From Tengunoibacter tsumagoiensis (GTDB taxonomy: Bacteria > Chloroflexota > Ktedonobacteria > Ktedonobacterales > Ktedonobacteraceae): a stretch of 64,000 nt of DNA. Shown piece after piece: positions 18,441-27,490 of this stretch. The translations under genes and the position numbers were made by a program. The notes beneath the pieces were generated by a model. That model did no database searches and was not told where the DNA came from. It worked only from the letters and a program-made list of their open reading frames with translations. The stretch covers positions 2,332,691 through 2,396,690 of the forward strand of contig NZ_BIFR01000002.1 in NCBI RefSeq assembly GCF_003967535.1. Reading direction: 5' to 3'. Each line of letters starts with the position of its first letter. Within the stretch, counting starts at the first letter, position 1.

Positions 18441-19373
18441 ATGGAACAAAGAGACCTGGATTACGCCTCTATTCTAGATATATTTATGAAGGCTGAGTAT
18501 GCGATCACTCTCCACAAATATGAGCTCGCTCTTGAACTTGTCCAGATGGCATTGAGCCAGATACCAGAAAGCAGCGTTGCTCATTATACAATGGCAAGAA
18601 TCCTGCTTCTTCAAAGACGGTTTGAAGCAGCTGAAGTGGCTTTTGTGGAGACACTACGGCTTGATCCCAATAATGATCTTGCACATATGCTCTATGCAAC
18701 ACTCTTGCAAGAGCTTAAACGTGCTTCTCAGGCTGAACAAGAATATAAAATAGCGCTGGAATTGAATCCTCAAAGTGCAGATGCTCACTTTTATTACAGC
18801 CAATTCTTGTTGATGTTCCGAAATGCACCTTCCACTGCAAAAATACATTGTCTAAAAGTACTGACGCTAGAACCAATGAACGCCGCCGCTTATGCCGTAT
18901 TGGGACAGATTGCAACCAGGGAAGATGAGATCCCAGAGGCAGAAGCAGCTTACCTGAAAGCACTCAGTCTCGATCCTGAAAATCCGACAATCCACAATAG
19001 TTATGGTGTATTCCTCTGTGATAAAAAACGAAATCCAAAATCTGCGCTCGCGCATTTTCGTATCGCTTTAATGAAAGATCCAAAGGATGAAGGCTATAAG
19101 CATAATTTGTTGTTAGCATTAAAGGTCAGCCATTCGTTCTACTGGCTGTTTTGGCGCTTCGCTTCTTTGCGCCATTACAACAAAGGGTTCACCCTTTTCT
19201 TTATTCTTACTACGATTATCCTTGTGCGTACCCCCTGGTTCCTGGCCCAAAACGATAGAGTCTGGCTACCAATAGCAGTTGTCTCTATATCTATCTTCAT
19301 TCTCTTTATGCTCTACATTTTTACGATCAATCCGCTGCTAGACCTGTGCCTCAAAAAAGGTTGGATAAGATAG
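18441..19373 (+). CDS. TPR protein with two C-terminal membrane helices
   Basis: 310 residues. Residues 10-225 are about six tetratricopeptide repeats with the usual A-x-x-x-Y/F and L-x-P-x-N/S signatures (FVETLRLDPNNDLAHMLYAT, YKIALELNPQSADAHFYYS, YLKALSLDPENPTIHNSYG). Residues 246-305 contain two hydrophobic helices (FFILTTIILVRTPWFL and ISIFILFMLYIFTI). They anchor the repeat domain to the membrane, probably facing the cytoplasm. It lies 12 bases after the TPR-AAA gene with its own AAGG site, so the two are almost surely co-expressed. An ATPase and a membrane-tethered scaffold sharing TPRs suggest one assembly. The client is unknown. Confidence 0.75.
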   Translation: MEQRDLDYASILDIFMKAEYAITLHKYELALELVQMALSQIPESSVAHYTMARILLLQRRFEAAEVAFVETLRLDPNNDLAHMLYATLLQELKRASQAEQEYKIALELNPQSADAHFYYSQFLLMFRNAPSTAKIHCLKVLTLEPMNAAAYAVLGQIATREDEIPEAEAAYLKALSLDPENPTIHNSYGVFLCDKKRNPKSALAHFRIALMKDPKDEGYKHNLLLALKVSHSFYWLFWRFASLRHYNKGFTLFFILTTIILVRTPWFLAQNDRVWLPIAVVSISIFILFMLYIFTINPLLDLCLKKGWIR

Positions 19374-19669
19374 TTTAGACTTGTTATATTCCCCTCTTTA
19401 AAACACATAGCCCATTAGGACTATGTGTCATTGTGTTTCAACATATATCAATCTGAACTGTGTTATGATTGCCCCAACAAGAACGAACGCCTTCCAGTCG
19501 GAGAGGACCGGTGACACAATCTTTCGACTACTCAACAGAAGGTGTTCGCGACGAATACTTAACCCGCCTACTTTTTGTTAGCTCAAACCAACAAGTCTGT
19601 TGGCTAACAGAAAATACGTTGTCATCCAGACAATATGTAGGTATGCCTATCCTATGTGAGGTCATCCGA

Positions 19670-20878
19670 ATGAGTATGCAGGAACCCAACGCCACCATGA
19701 GAGAAATTGAAAATCGTATCTCCGTTCAGAAAAAATCAAGAAAGATGCATCGACATTCTTTGACAGTTACACTGTCTTTGATCGCTCTTTCGCTCGTACT
19801 TTTCGCAACCGACTCGCTTGTAGCACATTTTTCAGGTTCTCCGCTGGCTAATGCATCTGCCCATTCTGAGACTAACCTGCCTGTTCATCTCGCCAAACAG
19901 AAACACCTTGTCAACCCAACATCCGGTGCACTGACTCCACAAGATCTCTGGAAGATGTACAACCTTCCAGGCCTAAGTGGCGGAGCCGGTCAGACAATCG
20001 CTGAGATTATCGATGGCGATCTACCAACCGCAGACGCCGATCTTCAAGCATATAGTAAGCGCTTTGGGCTTCCTCAATGTACTGTCGCTAGCGGTTGCTT
20101 GACGATCAAATATCAGGGTGGCCGGAAGGTTCCACCTGCCAGTGATCCGATTGAAGGTCTGCTTGACATAGAAATCATGCATGCTACCGCTCCACAGGCG
20201 AAAATCCTGCTCTACATTACCAGCGAGAAAGGGAATGCTCTGGCGGTAGGACCTGGCGATATTCTCAAAACTCCTGGCCTCCGCTCAATCAATATGAGCT
20301 ATGGCTTTAATGGGACTGGTAAGCAGTTTGAGCATCTCTATGCTGATAATCCCAATCATGTTGCGATGTTTGCAGCTTCGGGCGATAGTGGCAATGGTGT
20401 GATTTCACCTCCATCGATCTATCCAGAGGTGATTGCAGTTGGTGGTACTGTCTGGAATGGTAAGACGGAGACTGCCTGGAGCGGTGCTGGCGGTGGTCTG
20501 AGCTCACTCTATGCGGAGCCTGCTTATCAGAAGGCTTATGGTATCCCACAGGCACGTGGGCTACGCGGCAATCCCGATATCGCTGCGGTGGCTGGTACTC
20601 CGATTGTGACCCGCGAGATGGGCAAATGGAGCAGTGAGACAGGCACCAGTATTGCCTCTCCTATCTGGACTGGTATCGCTGCCCTGGTCAATAAACCAAT
20701 CACCAATGATATGTTGTACTCTCTGGCTAAAACTCATCCTGATTCGTTCAACGATATCACGGTTGGTACAAATGGTCGTTGTGGCTTCATCTGCACTGCC
20801 CATCCAGGCTACGACTACATCACTGGCCTGGGTACACCAAAGAACTTTGTGGCAAATGTCAATGCCATGGGGAAATAA
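19670..20878 (+). CDS. sedolisin-like serine peptidase (S53 family) lacking the usual propeptide
   Basis: 402 residues from the ATG at 19670, chosen for its GAGG site. The frame stays open upstream to 19469 but that part does not resemble protein. Residues 30-48 form a signal or anchor helix. The catalytic set of S53 is present: Glu162 and Asp166 in IEGLLDIEIMHA, Asp239 in AASGDSG and Ser327 in GTSIASPIW. The C-terminal calcium-site pattern FNDIT.G.NG..GYDYITGLGTP is also seen. These enzymes are acid-active secreted endopeptidases. Known relatives carry a 150-200 residue inhibitory propeptide, but here the catalytic domain (LTPQDLWKMYNLPG) begins about 40 residues after the signal helix. A hairpin terminator follows. 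Confidence 0.82.
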   Translation: MSMQEPNATMREIENRISVQKKSRKMHRHSLTVTLSLIALSLVLFATDSLVAHFSGSPLANASAHSETNLPVHLAKQKHLVNPTSGALTPQDLWKMYNLPGLSGGAGQTIAEIIDGDLPTADADLQAYSKRFGLPQCTVASGCLTIKYQGGRKVPPASDPIEGLLDIEIMHATAPQAKILLYITSEKGNALAVGPGDILKTPGLRSINMSYGFNGTGKQFEHLYADNPNHVAMFAASGDSGNGVISPPSIYPEVIAVGGTVWNGKTETAWSGAGGGLSSLYAEPAYQKAYGIPQARGLRGNPDIAAVAGTPIVTREMGKWSSETGTSIASPIWTGIAALVNKPITNDMLYSLAKTHPDSFNDITVGTNGRCGFICTAHPGYDYITGLGTPKNFVANVNAMGK

Positions 20879-20912
20879 ATAGGTGAGGTCTTCACTGTAA
20901 AAGATCTTGTAA

Positions 20913-20961
20913 CCCAACAAAAAAGGGAGCCACATATTGAAAGTGGCTCCCTTTTTGTTGG
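20913..20961. terminator. bidirectional hairpin terminator between the peptidase and NRPS genes
   Basis: CCAACAAAAAAGGGAGCCAC (20913-20932) pairs with 20943-20961, so both strands end with a run of five or six T. It lies between the convergent ends at 20878 and 20973. Confidence 0.9.
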
Positions 20962-20972
20962 ATTTTTTACGC

Positions 20973-23900
20973 TTAATCCTCAGCATCCACACGATCCAGG
21001 CATTGTTGCAGGCGCATAGCCAGACCTGCCACATGAGGATCAGCCATCATGGTAAGATGATCGCCTGTAACTATATAGTTCTCGATTGGTTCAGTGGTAA
21101 AAGGGCTCCATGCTTCAATTGGATGGTAGCTTACATCATCTCGTGAGAAAAAGGTGATGCGACCTTGATAGGGCTGTGGCTGGTAGTTCCGACGGCTATT
21201 CTCATTGGCCTTGATGACCCGTAAGAAACGCCGAACCTGTGAAGCGTGGGTATCCTGTGGGATTAATGCTGCCTTCAACAGGAGGCTCAGGAGATAACGC
21301 CACTGATTATGAGTGGCTTGCTCGCTCAGTTGCTCCTGGAGTGTAGAGGCGATGATATTGGTATAACTCTGGGTGAGGCGCAAGAAGCTAATTCCACTCG
21401 TACTCTGCTTGCTTCGTCGATTGATGGTTAGTGAGCGTAGCCAGTGCAAAGGGCCCTGTGGCTGCCGCACATAAGGGATGGCATCAATCATAGCTAATAG
21501 ATCAACCCTGCATCCCTGTGCCTGCAATTGCTGTGCCATCTCAAACGCTACAATTCCGCCAAACGAGTATCCACCCAGTAGATATGGCCCCTCAGGCTGG
21601 ATCGCACGTAGCTCCTGAATATAGTAGGCAGCCATCTCTTCAACACTAAGATGAGGGAGCTGACCCCGGTGCAGTCCTTGAGCCTGGATTCCATAGAATG
21701 GACGATCATGGGTGAGATATTGAGCCAACTTGAGGTATGTATAGGCCTCACCCGAGACTGGATGAACGCAGAAAAATGGTCGCTTACTACCCATGGATTG
21801 AATCGTTACGATTGGCGAGGGCATGAATGACAACTCTTGCTCTTCCTGCTGTAAGAGCTCTGCCTCTTGTGCGATTGTGGGAACCTGGAAAAGTGTGGAA
21901 AGCGGCAGGGTGACTCCAAATTGCTGCTTAATCCGATGGAGCAGTTGCATTGCAAGGAGCGAGTGCCCACCGAGCTCAAAGAAATTATCGGTGACGCTGA
22001 CCTGCTCCAGTCGCAATAGATCGATCCAGATTGCAGCCAGGGTCATCTCAATTGCATTGCGTGGGGCAACTCCTACCTCTTGATGCAGAGCTCGGGCCAC
22101 TGGAAGGAGGCTGAGCGCTCGTCGATCAACTTTCCCATTTGCATTGAGAGGCAAGGCATCAAGAAAGATCATAGCTGTAGGAATCATGTAAGCAGGAAGA
22201 TGCTGTGCCAGATAACTTCTCATCTCCTCGCGGGTCAGAGATGCACGAGGCTGAAGTTGAGTATAGGCAACGAGAAATTTCTGCGTGCCTTTCTCTTCTC
22301 GCAAGAGCACTACTGCATCCTGTACAAGTGGATGCGATTGGATGACTGCCTCAACCTCGCCCAGTTCAATGCGAAAACCTCGTAGCTTGATCTGCTGATC
22401 GATACGGCCCAGATATTCAATCGCTCCATCTGACCGATAGCGCGCAAGATCGCCTGTTCGGTAGATTCTTGCAGCAGGATCAGTATGAAAAGGATCGCGA
22501 ATAAAACGCTCGGCGGTAAGCTCAGGCCGCTTGAGATACCCACGAGCCAGGCTCCTCCCTCCAATATAGAGCTCGCCTGGGACACCGATGGGGACTGGCT
22601 GATGATGAGCATCCAGGATATAGAGCTGCGTATTGGTGATCGGGAAACCGATCGGGACCGTCGTCTCCTGGCTCTCGCGCTGACAGATCCACCACGTGAC
22701 ATCAATGGCTGCCTCTGTTGGACCATAGGTATTATAGAGAGCGGCTGGATGGCTGGCAAAGAAGCGCTGTTGCAGCTCAAAAGGTAGGGCATCGCCGCCA
22801 CAGATAACCAGACGAAGGGTCTTGCAATGCGCAAAATCCGCTTCCTCTATTAATACTTGAAGGAGCGAAGGGACAACTTCCATTAAGGTCACGCCAGACT
22901 CTTGAATGAGATGCACCAGATATGCACTATCTTTGTGCCCTTCAGGTTTTGCAACAACCATGGTTGCACCTACCACTAGAGGTAGAAAAAGCTCCCAGAC
23001 TGAGACATCAAAGCTCAAAGGGGTCTTCTGCAAGATGCGATCCTGGGGCGTAACCTGATAGGCCTCTTGTTTCCAGAGCAGGTTATTGCAGATCCCTTGA
23101 TGAGTATTCATCACGCCCTTTGGTCTACCAGTTGAGCCAGAGGTGTAAATCAGATATGCGAGATGGTCCTGCATGACAGCACTGACTGGATTCATCGTTG
23201 ACTCATTGGCAAAACGTTGTCCGGCAGCATCCAGGTAGAAGACATGCGAAGCTGGCGGACAGCTAGCACGTAGATGCTCCTGAGTGAGAATAAGAGCAGG
23301 TTGAGCATCTTCCAGCATAAAGGCCAGGCGCTCAGTTGGGTAGCCTGGATCAAGTGGCATGTAGGCACCGCCTGCTTTCAGGATTCCCAGCAGGGCAATA
23401 ACGAGCTCAAGCGAGCGCTCCATATAGACGCCAACAATGACATCAGGCCCTACGCCCACACGTTGCAGAACGTGCGCCAACTGATTGGCACGCTGATTGA
23501 GCTGTCGATAGCTAAGTGAGCTTTCGCCATACAGGACGGCAGGGGCCAGAGGGGTCCGCTCAGCCTGCTGCTCAATTAATTGGTGCAGGCAGATCTCTGC
23601 TGGCTGACTACTGGCGGTCCGATTCCACTCGATGACGACTTGCTGGCGCTCGGCAGGAGTTAAAAGAGGGAGCTCCTCAATTGGTTGCTCAACATCCTGC
23701 ACAATAGCTTCTAAGAGGACCTGCCAGTGACCAAGCATCCTTTCAATAGTTGCAGCCTCAAACAGACCAGTATTGTACTCTAATTCGGTCTGTAGGCCAT
23801 TGTTATCCTCGATCAATGTCAGGCTAAGATCAAACTTCGCCGCAGTCTGCTCCACTTCAAGCGGCTGCCAGCTAATCTGATCCAGATCAAGCTGGAGAGA

Positions 23901-26900
23901 GGGGCCGTTCTGCAGGGTAAAAAACACTTGAAAGAGGGGAGCATAACTCAGTGAACGCTCGATCTGAAGCGACTCTAGCAACTTCTCAAATGGTAAGTCT
24001 TGATGCACATATGCTTGAAGAGCCACCTCACGCATGCGCAAGAGGGTCTGGCGAAAGGTTGGATTGCCCGTCAGATCTATTCTCAGAGCCAGTGTATTAA
24101 TGAACAGGCCCACCAGGTTCTCTATCTCTTTATGGGTGCGATTCGCAATCGGAGCACCAACCACAATATCTCTCTGACCACTATAGCGCATCAGTAGCAC
24201 TTGAAAGGCTGATAGCAATGTCATAAAGAGAGTGACACCCTCGCGCTGGCTCAACGCTTTCAGGTCTTGTAGCAAAGTTGGGGGCAGTTGAAGAGACTGA
24301 TGTGCCCCGACATAATGTTGCAGCGCGGGACGTGGGTGATCAGTTGGCAGATCTAACATGGTCGGGGCATGGGCCAATTGCTGCTGCCAATACGTAAGAT
24401 GGTCTTGCCAGACGCCAGTCTCCCACCATTCCCGTTGCCATAATGCATAATCAGTGTAACGCAAAGGAAGCTCTGTTAACGACAGGGCCTGTTCCAGAAT
24501 GGAGTCAGACTGAACATCAGCAGCGATTGTTTCTAAACGATCATCACTACGAGTATAGGTATTGTAGAGCGCCGAAAGCTCCTGTAGAAAGATACTCATC
24601 GACCAACCATCGATAACAATATGATGGATGGTAAATAAGAAAATATGCTCCTGTTCTGCCAGACGCAGGACTTGAAGTCGCAACAAGGGCCCTTTCGCCA
24701 GGTCAAAGGGACGCTCCGCCGCCTGTTTTGCCAGTGTCCGAAGCTGCTGTTGTTGCACGTCAGCAATAAGCGAAGAAAGATCCAGCACCGCTACTGGCAA
24801 GGTTAGCTCTGGGGCAACCAATTGATAAGCGAGGCCATCATCTTCATGAAAAGTAGTACGCAATACATCGTGACGTTGCACCAGTGCATTCAGACTCTTC
24901 TCAAGAGCTGGCAGCGAGAGGGGACCATACAGACGGCGAAAAATCGGCACATTGCAAGCTGCATTGCTGGGAGCAAACTGATCCAGAAACCATAATCTTT
25001 CCTGACCAAAGGATAAAGGCGTTCTCTCTAACCGTTCACGAGGGACGAGGGCTGGCATCTGAACTGCTGTATTTCCGCCTAGCTGCTGCTCAAGCCGTTC
25101 AGCCAGAAGAGCCACGGTAGGAGCCTCAAAAAGCCAGCGCAGAGAAATATCTAAAGAGAGTGTCTGGCGTAAGCGTGAAACAAGTTGTGTACCAAGCAAC
25201 GAGTGTAGGCCCAGATCAAACAGATTCGCATCGACGCTTACCTGCGAAAGATGGAGCAATTCACAGAGCTGCACAGCGATGATCTCTTCCAGCGGAGTCT
25301 GGGGAGCCACATGGTCATGGCCCACGGGACAGACCTGAGTCTGAGGTGCAGGGAGAGCTCGTCGATCAATCTTGCCCGACAATGTCAAAGGCATCTCGGC
25401 AAGTGTCACCACAACTGCTGGAACCATATATTCAGGAAGGCGCTGGCGCAAATAATCACGCAACTCTGTCTGTGTCAGAGTACTGCCTATCTGGAGGACA
25501 ACATAGGCCGTCAGGTATTTATCACGCTCAGGCTCTTCGCGCAGAACGACCACACCCAATTGTACCGCCGGATGACTGATCAGAGCCGCCTCAATCTCAC
25601 CCAGTTCGATACGAAACCCGCGCAGCTTCACTTGTTGATCAATACGCCCCTGATAGTCAAGCAAACCATCCCGACGTCGGCGCATCAGATCACCAGTACG
25701 ATACAAGCGTGCATCAGCCTGAGCAGCAAAGGGATTGGGCACAAAACGTTCAGCCGTCAATTCTGCCCGCTTCAGATACCCACGTGCCAGCTGAGTCCCG
25801 CCAATATACAGCTCACCCACCTCCCCATCAGTCACCAGCTGGCCGCGCTCATCCAACACATACAGATCCACCCCATCAATAGCCTCGCCCAATGGAACCG
25901 TCGTCTCCTGACTCTCTTGCTGACAGGTCCAGCACGTCACTTGAATTGCAGCCTCAGTGGGACCATACAGATTATAGAGAGTCGCCGAATGACGAGCAAA
26001 GAAGCGAGCCTGCAATTCAGGCGAGAGCGTCTCTCCCCCACAAAGGACCTGGCGCAGACTCGTCAACTGCTTTAGTTCAGGCTCTTCTATAAATGCTTGA
26101 AGCATTGAAGGCACAAAAAAGAGAATGGTAACGTGCCATTGGCGAGCCAGCTCTAACAGATAGGCACTATCTTTGTGCCCTTCAGGACGAGCAATAATCA
26201 TGCGTGCCCCTGCTAAGAGCGGCCAGAATAACTCCCACAATGATGCATCAAAGACAAACGGCGTTTTGTGAATAATGGCATCGCTCTGATCGAGTTGAAA
26301 CTTTTTCTGCATCCAGAATAAACTATTGCAGATGCTTCGATGAGAGACCATCACTCCCTTTGGCAGGCCCGTTGAACCAGAAGTATAGATCACGTAAGCC
26401 AGATGAGCGTCTTGAACAGGGCTCATGGGATTAGATACAGGAAAAGTATTCCAGTATGTCTGCTTGTCGTCAACACTCACATACTGGGCTGCAGAAGATG
26501 GCAATCGCTCTAAAAGATGGGCTTGTGTCAGTACAAGAGCAGGCTGAACATCTGTTACCATCCAGGAGAGCCGTTCTTGAGGTGCACCGGGGTCAAGAGG
26601 AACGTAGGCGCCACCAGCTTTTAAGATCGCTAGCAGGCTTACCAGCATCTCAAATGAGCGCTCCATGCAGACTCCAACCAGAACATCGGGGCCCACCCCA
26701 GACTCAACCAGAAAATGGGCCAGCTGATTTGCTCTGACATTTAAGTCGGCATATGTGAGAGCCTGTCCATCAAAAATCGCAGCAGTCTGTTCAGGCAGGC
26801 GTTCAACCTGCTGCTCAATCAAATGATGCAAGCAAAAGGATGGAAAAGAAGGGGGCTCATCTACGAGAACCGAGACGACAGCACGCGGCACAGGGCGCAT

Positions 26901-26996
26901 CGTTGACACCGTATGTTCATTAATAGTCTCCTCGTTATGAGGAGGATGTGATTGTCTTTGCTCGACCATAACAGTATGTGGTATGACCTCTAGCAT
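20973..26996 (-). CDS. two-module non-ribosomal peptide synthetase (A-T-C-A-T-TE)
   Basis: 2007 residues. Order: adenylation 1 (about 60-550, YTSGSTGLPKG, YNLYGPTEAA, GKIDRRAL); carrier 1 (Ser599 in LGLHSL, with Leu in place of the second Gly of the usual LGGHSL); condensation (655-1100, HHIVIDG at 791-797); adenylation 2 (1135-1630); carrier 2 (Ser1679 in LGGHSL); thioesterase (1736-2007, Ser1811 in GGYSFGG). It begins with an adenylation domain, so it is an initiating enzyme, and it carries its own release domain. The logical product is a dipeptide, a cyclic dipeptide or an oligomer of dipeptides. Reading the specificity pocket by alignment gives DAWFLGLIQ-K for A1 and DVWEIGTID-K for A2; neither is a code I recognise with certainty. 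No epimerase, methyltransferase, MbtH-like protein or phosphopantetheinyl transferase lies nearby. Confidence 0.93.
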   Translation of the reverse strand: MLEVIPHTVMVEQRQSHPPHNEETINEHTVSTMRPVPRAVVSVLVDEPPSFPSFCLHHLIEQQVERLPEQTAAIFDGQALTYADLNVRANQLAHFLVESGVGPDVLVGVCMERSFEMLVSLLAILKAGGAYVPLDPGAPQERLSWMVTDVQPALVLTQAHLLERLPSSAAQYVSVDDKQTYWNTFPVSNPMSPVQDAHLAYVIYTSGSTGLPKGVMVSHRSICNSLFWMQKKFQLDQSDAIIHKTPFVFDASLWELFWPLLAGARMIIARPEGHKDSAYLLELARQWHVTILFFVPSMLQAFIEEPELKQLTSLRQVLCGGETLSPELQARFFARHSATLYNLYGPTEAAIQVTCWTCQQESQETTVPLGEAIDGVDLYVLDERGQLVTDGEVGELYIGGTQLARGYLKRAELTAERFVPNPFAAQADARLYRTGDLMRRRRDGLLDYQGRIDQQVKLRGFRIELGEIEAALISHPAVQLGVVVLREEPERDKYLTAYVVLQIGSTLTQTELRDYLRQRLPEYMVPAVVVTLAEMPLTLSGKIDRRALPAPQTQVCPVGHDHVAPQTPLEEIIAVQLCELLHLSQVSVDANLFDLGLHSLLGTQLVSRLRQTLSLDISLRWLFEAPTVALLAERLEQQLGGNTAVQMPALVPRERLERTPLSFGQERLWFLDQFAPSNAACNVPIFRRLYGPLSLPALEKSLNALVQRHDVLRTTFHEDDGLAYQLVAPELTLPVAVLDLSSLIADVQQQQLRTLAKQAAERPFDLAKGPLLRLQVLRLAEQEHIFLFTIHHIVIDGWSMSIFLQELSALYNTYTRSDDRLETIAADVQSDSILEQALSLTELPLRYTDYALWQREWWETGVWQDHLTYWQQQLAHAPTMLDLPTDHPRPALQHYVGAHQSLQLPPTLLQDLKALSQREGVTLFMTLLSAFQVLLMRYSGQRDIVVGAPIANRTHKEIENLVGLFINTLALRIDLTGNPTFRQTLLRMREVALQAYVHQDLPFEKLLESLQIERSLSYAPLFQVFFTLQNGPSLQLDLDQISWQPLEVEQTAAKFDLSLTLIEDNNGLQTELEYNTGLFEAATIERMLGHWQVLLEAIVQDVEQPIEELPLLTPAERQQVVIEWNRTASSQPAEICLHQLIEQQAERTPLAPAVLYGESSLSYRQLNQRANQLAHVLQRVGVGPDVIVGVYMERSLELVIALLGILKAGGAYMPLDPGYPTERLAFMLEDAQPALILTQEHLRASCPPASHVFYLDAAGQRFANESTMNPVSAVMQDHLAYLIYTSGSTGRPKGVMNTHQGICNNLLWKQEAYQVTPQDRILQKTPLSFDVSVWELFLPLVVGATMVVAKPEGHKDSAYLVHLIQESGVTLMEVVPSLLQVLIEEADFAHCKTLRLVICGGDALPFELQQRFFASHPAALYNTYGPTEAAIDVTWWICQRESQETTVPIGFPITNTQLYILDAHHQPVPIGVPGELYIGGRSLARGYLKRPELTAERFIRDPFHTDPAARIYRTGDLARYRSDGAIEYLGRIDQQIKLRGFRIELGEVEAVIQSHPLVQDAVVLLREEKGTQKFLVAYTQLQPRASLTREEMRSYLAQHLPAYMIPTAMIFLDALPLNANGKVDRRALSLLPVARALHQEVGVAPRNAIEMTLAAIWIDLLRLEQVSVTDNFFELGGHSLLAMQLLHRIKQQFGVTLPLSTLFQVPTIAQEAELLQQEEQELSFMPSPIVTIQSMGSKRPFFCVHPVSGEAYTYLKLAQYLTHDRPFYGIQAQGLHRGQLPHLSVEEMAAYYIQELRAIQPEGPYLLGGYSFGGIVAFEMAQQLQAQGCRVDLLAMIDAIPYVRQPQGPLHWLRSLTINRRSKQSTSGISFLRLTQSYTNIIASTLQEQLSEQATHNQWRYLLSLLLKAALIPQDTHASQVRRFLRVIKANENSRRNYQPQPYQGRITFFSRDDVSYHPIEAWSPFTTEPIENYIVTGDHLTMMADPHVAGLAMRLQQCLDRVDAED

Positions 26997-27475
26997 GTAC
27001 TTGCCCTTTTCTCGTCTACGTTTCCTGGTGAGAGGTTGCCCATTGCTCTATATACTAGCGAGCTAGCGCTATAAATAATTTCTCTCATTGCTCTCTATCA
27101 CAGCACAAGGATATATAGAGAAACCATCGAAACATCTGACATAATTCTCTACAGTTGTATACCGAAGGTACCACTAATCATACCCCCAAAACGCAAGTTC
27201 TTCGGTGGTTTGGGGAAAAACATGGGAAAAAGAGGCCAGAGCAGGAGGAATAGAATGAAAATAAGATACTTACAAAGGGATATCTTTACGCCTGAAACGC
27301 AAACGATTGTGAATTCACTCAATTGTCGAGGTATTATGGGGGCTATACATCTTTTTTTCCATGCTGCCCTTATAGCATAGATGCTATAGCAGTGAGAGAG
27401 TATGTTCGATACGGATTGCACTATGAAGAATGGCCTGTTTATGAGCAAATTGAGATGTATTCTTGGATTGTTTTT
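26997..27475. other. divergent intergenic region between NRPS and trhO
   Basis: About 480 bases. A short CCCCAAA/TTTGGGG hairpin lies at 27183-27214. The frame of trhO is open upstream of its ATG to 27323, but the extension has no family resemblance. No convincing -35/-10 pair for the NRPS was found. An AAGGG precedes the NRPS start codon. Confidence 0.4.
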
Positions 27476-27484
27476 TGGTATAAT
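27476..27484 (+). promoter_or_regulatory. extended -10 promoter directly before trhO
   Basis: TGG-TATAAT at 27476-27484 is an extended -10 element. Its last base is seven bases ahead of the trhO ATG (27491), so transcription would start at or next to the A of the start codon and leave no room for a ribosome site. Confidence 0.55.
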
Positions 27485-27490
27485 GCACAC

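Noticed and set aside
19469..19669. N-terminal extension of the S53 peptidase from a TTG at 19469
   Set aside because: The residues are not protein-like. The ATG at 19670 has a good ribosome site and is followed by a signal-type helix.
27183..27214. Hairpin CCCCAAA...TTTGGGG as a terminator
   Set aside because: The stem is only seven bases, it has no T-tract in a useful orientation, and there is no gene end nearby.
27323..27490. N-terminal extension of TrhO
   Set aside because: The extra 56 residues have no resemblance to the family, and the promoter -10 lies inside them.
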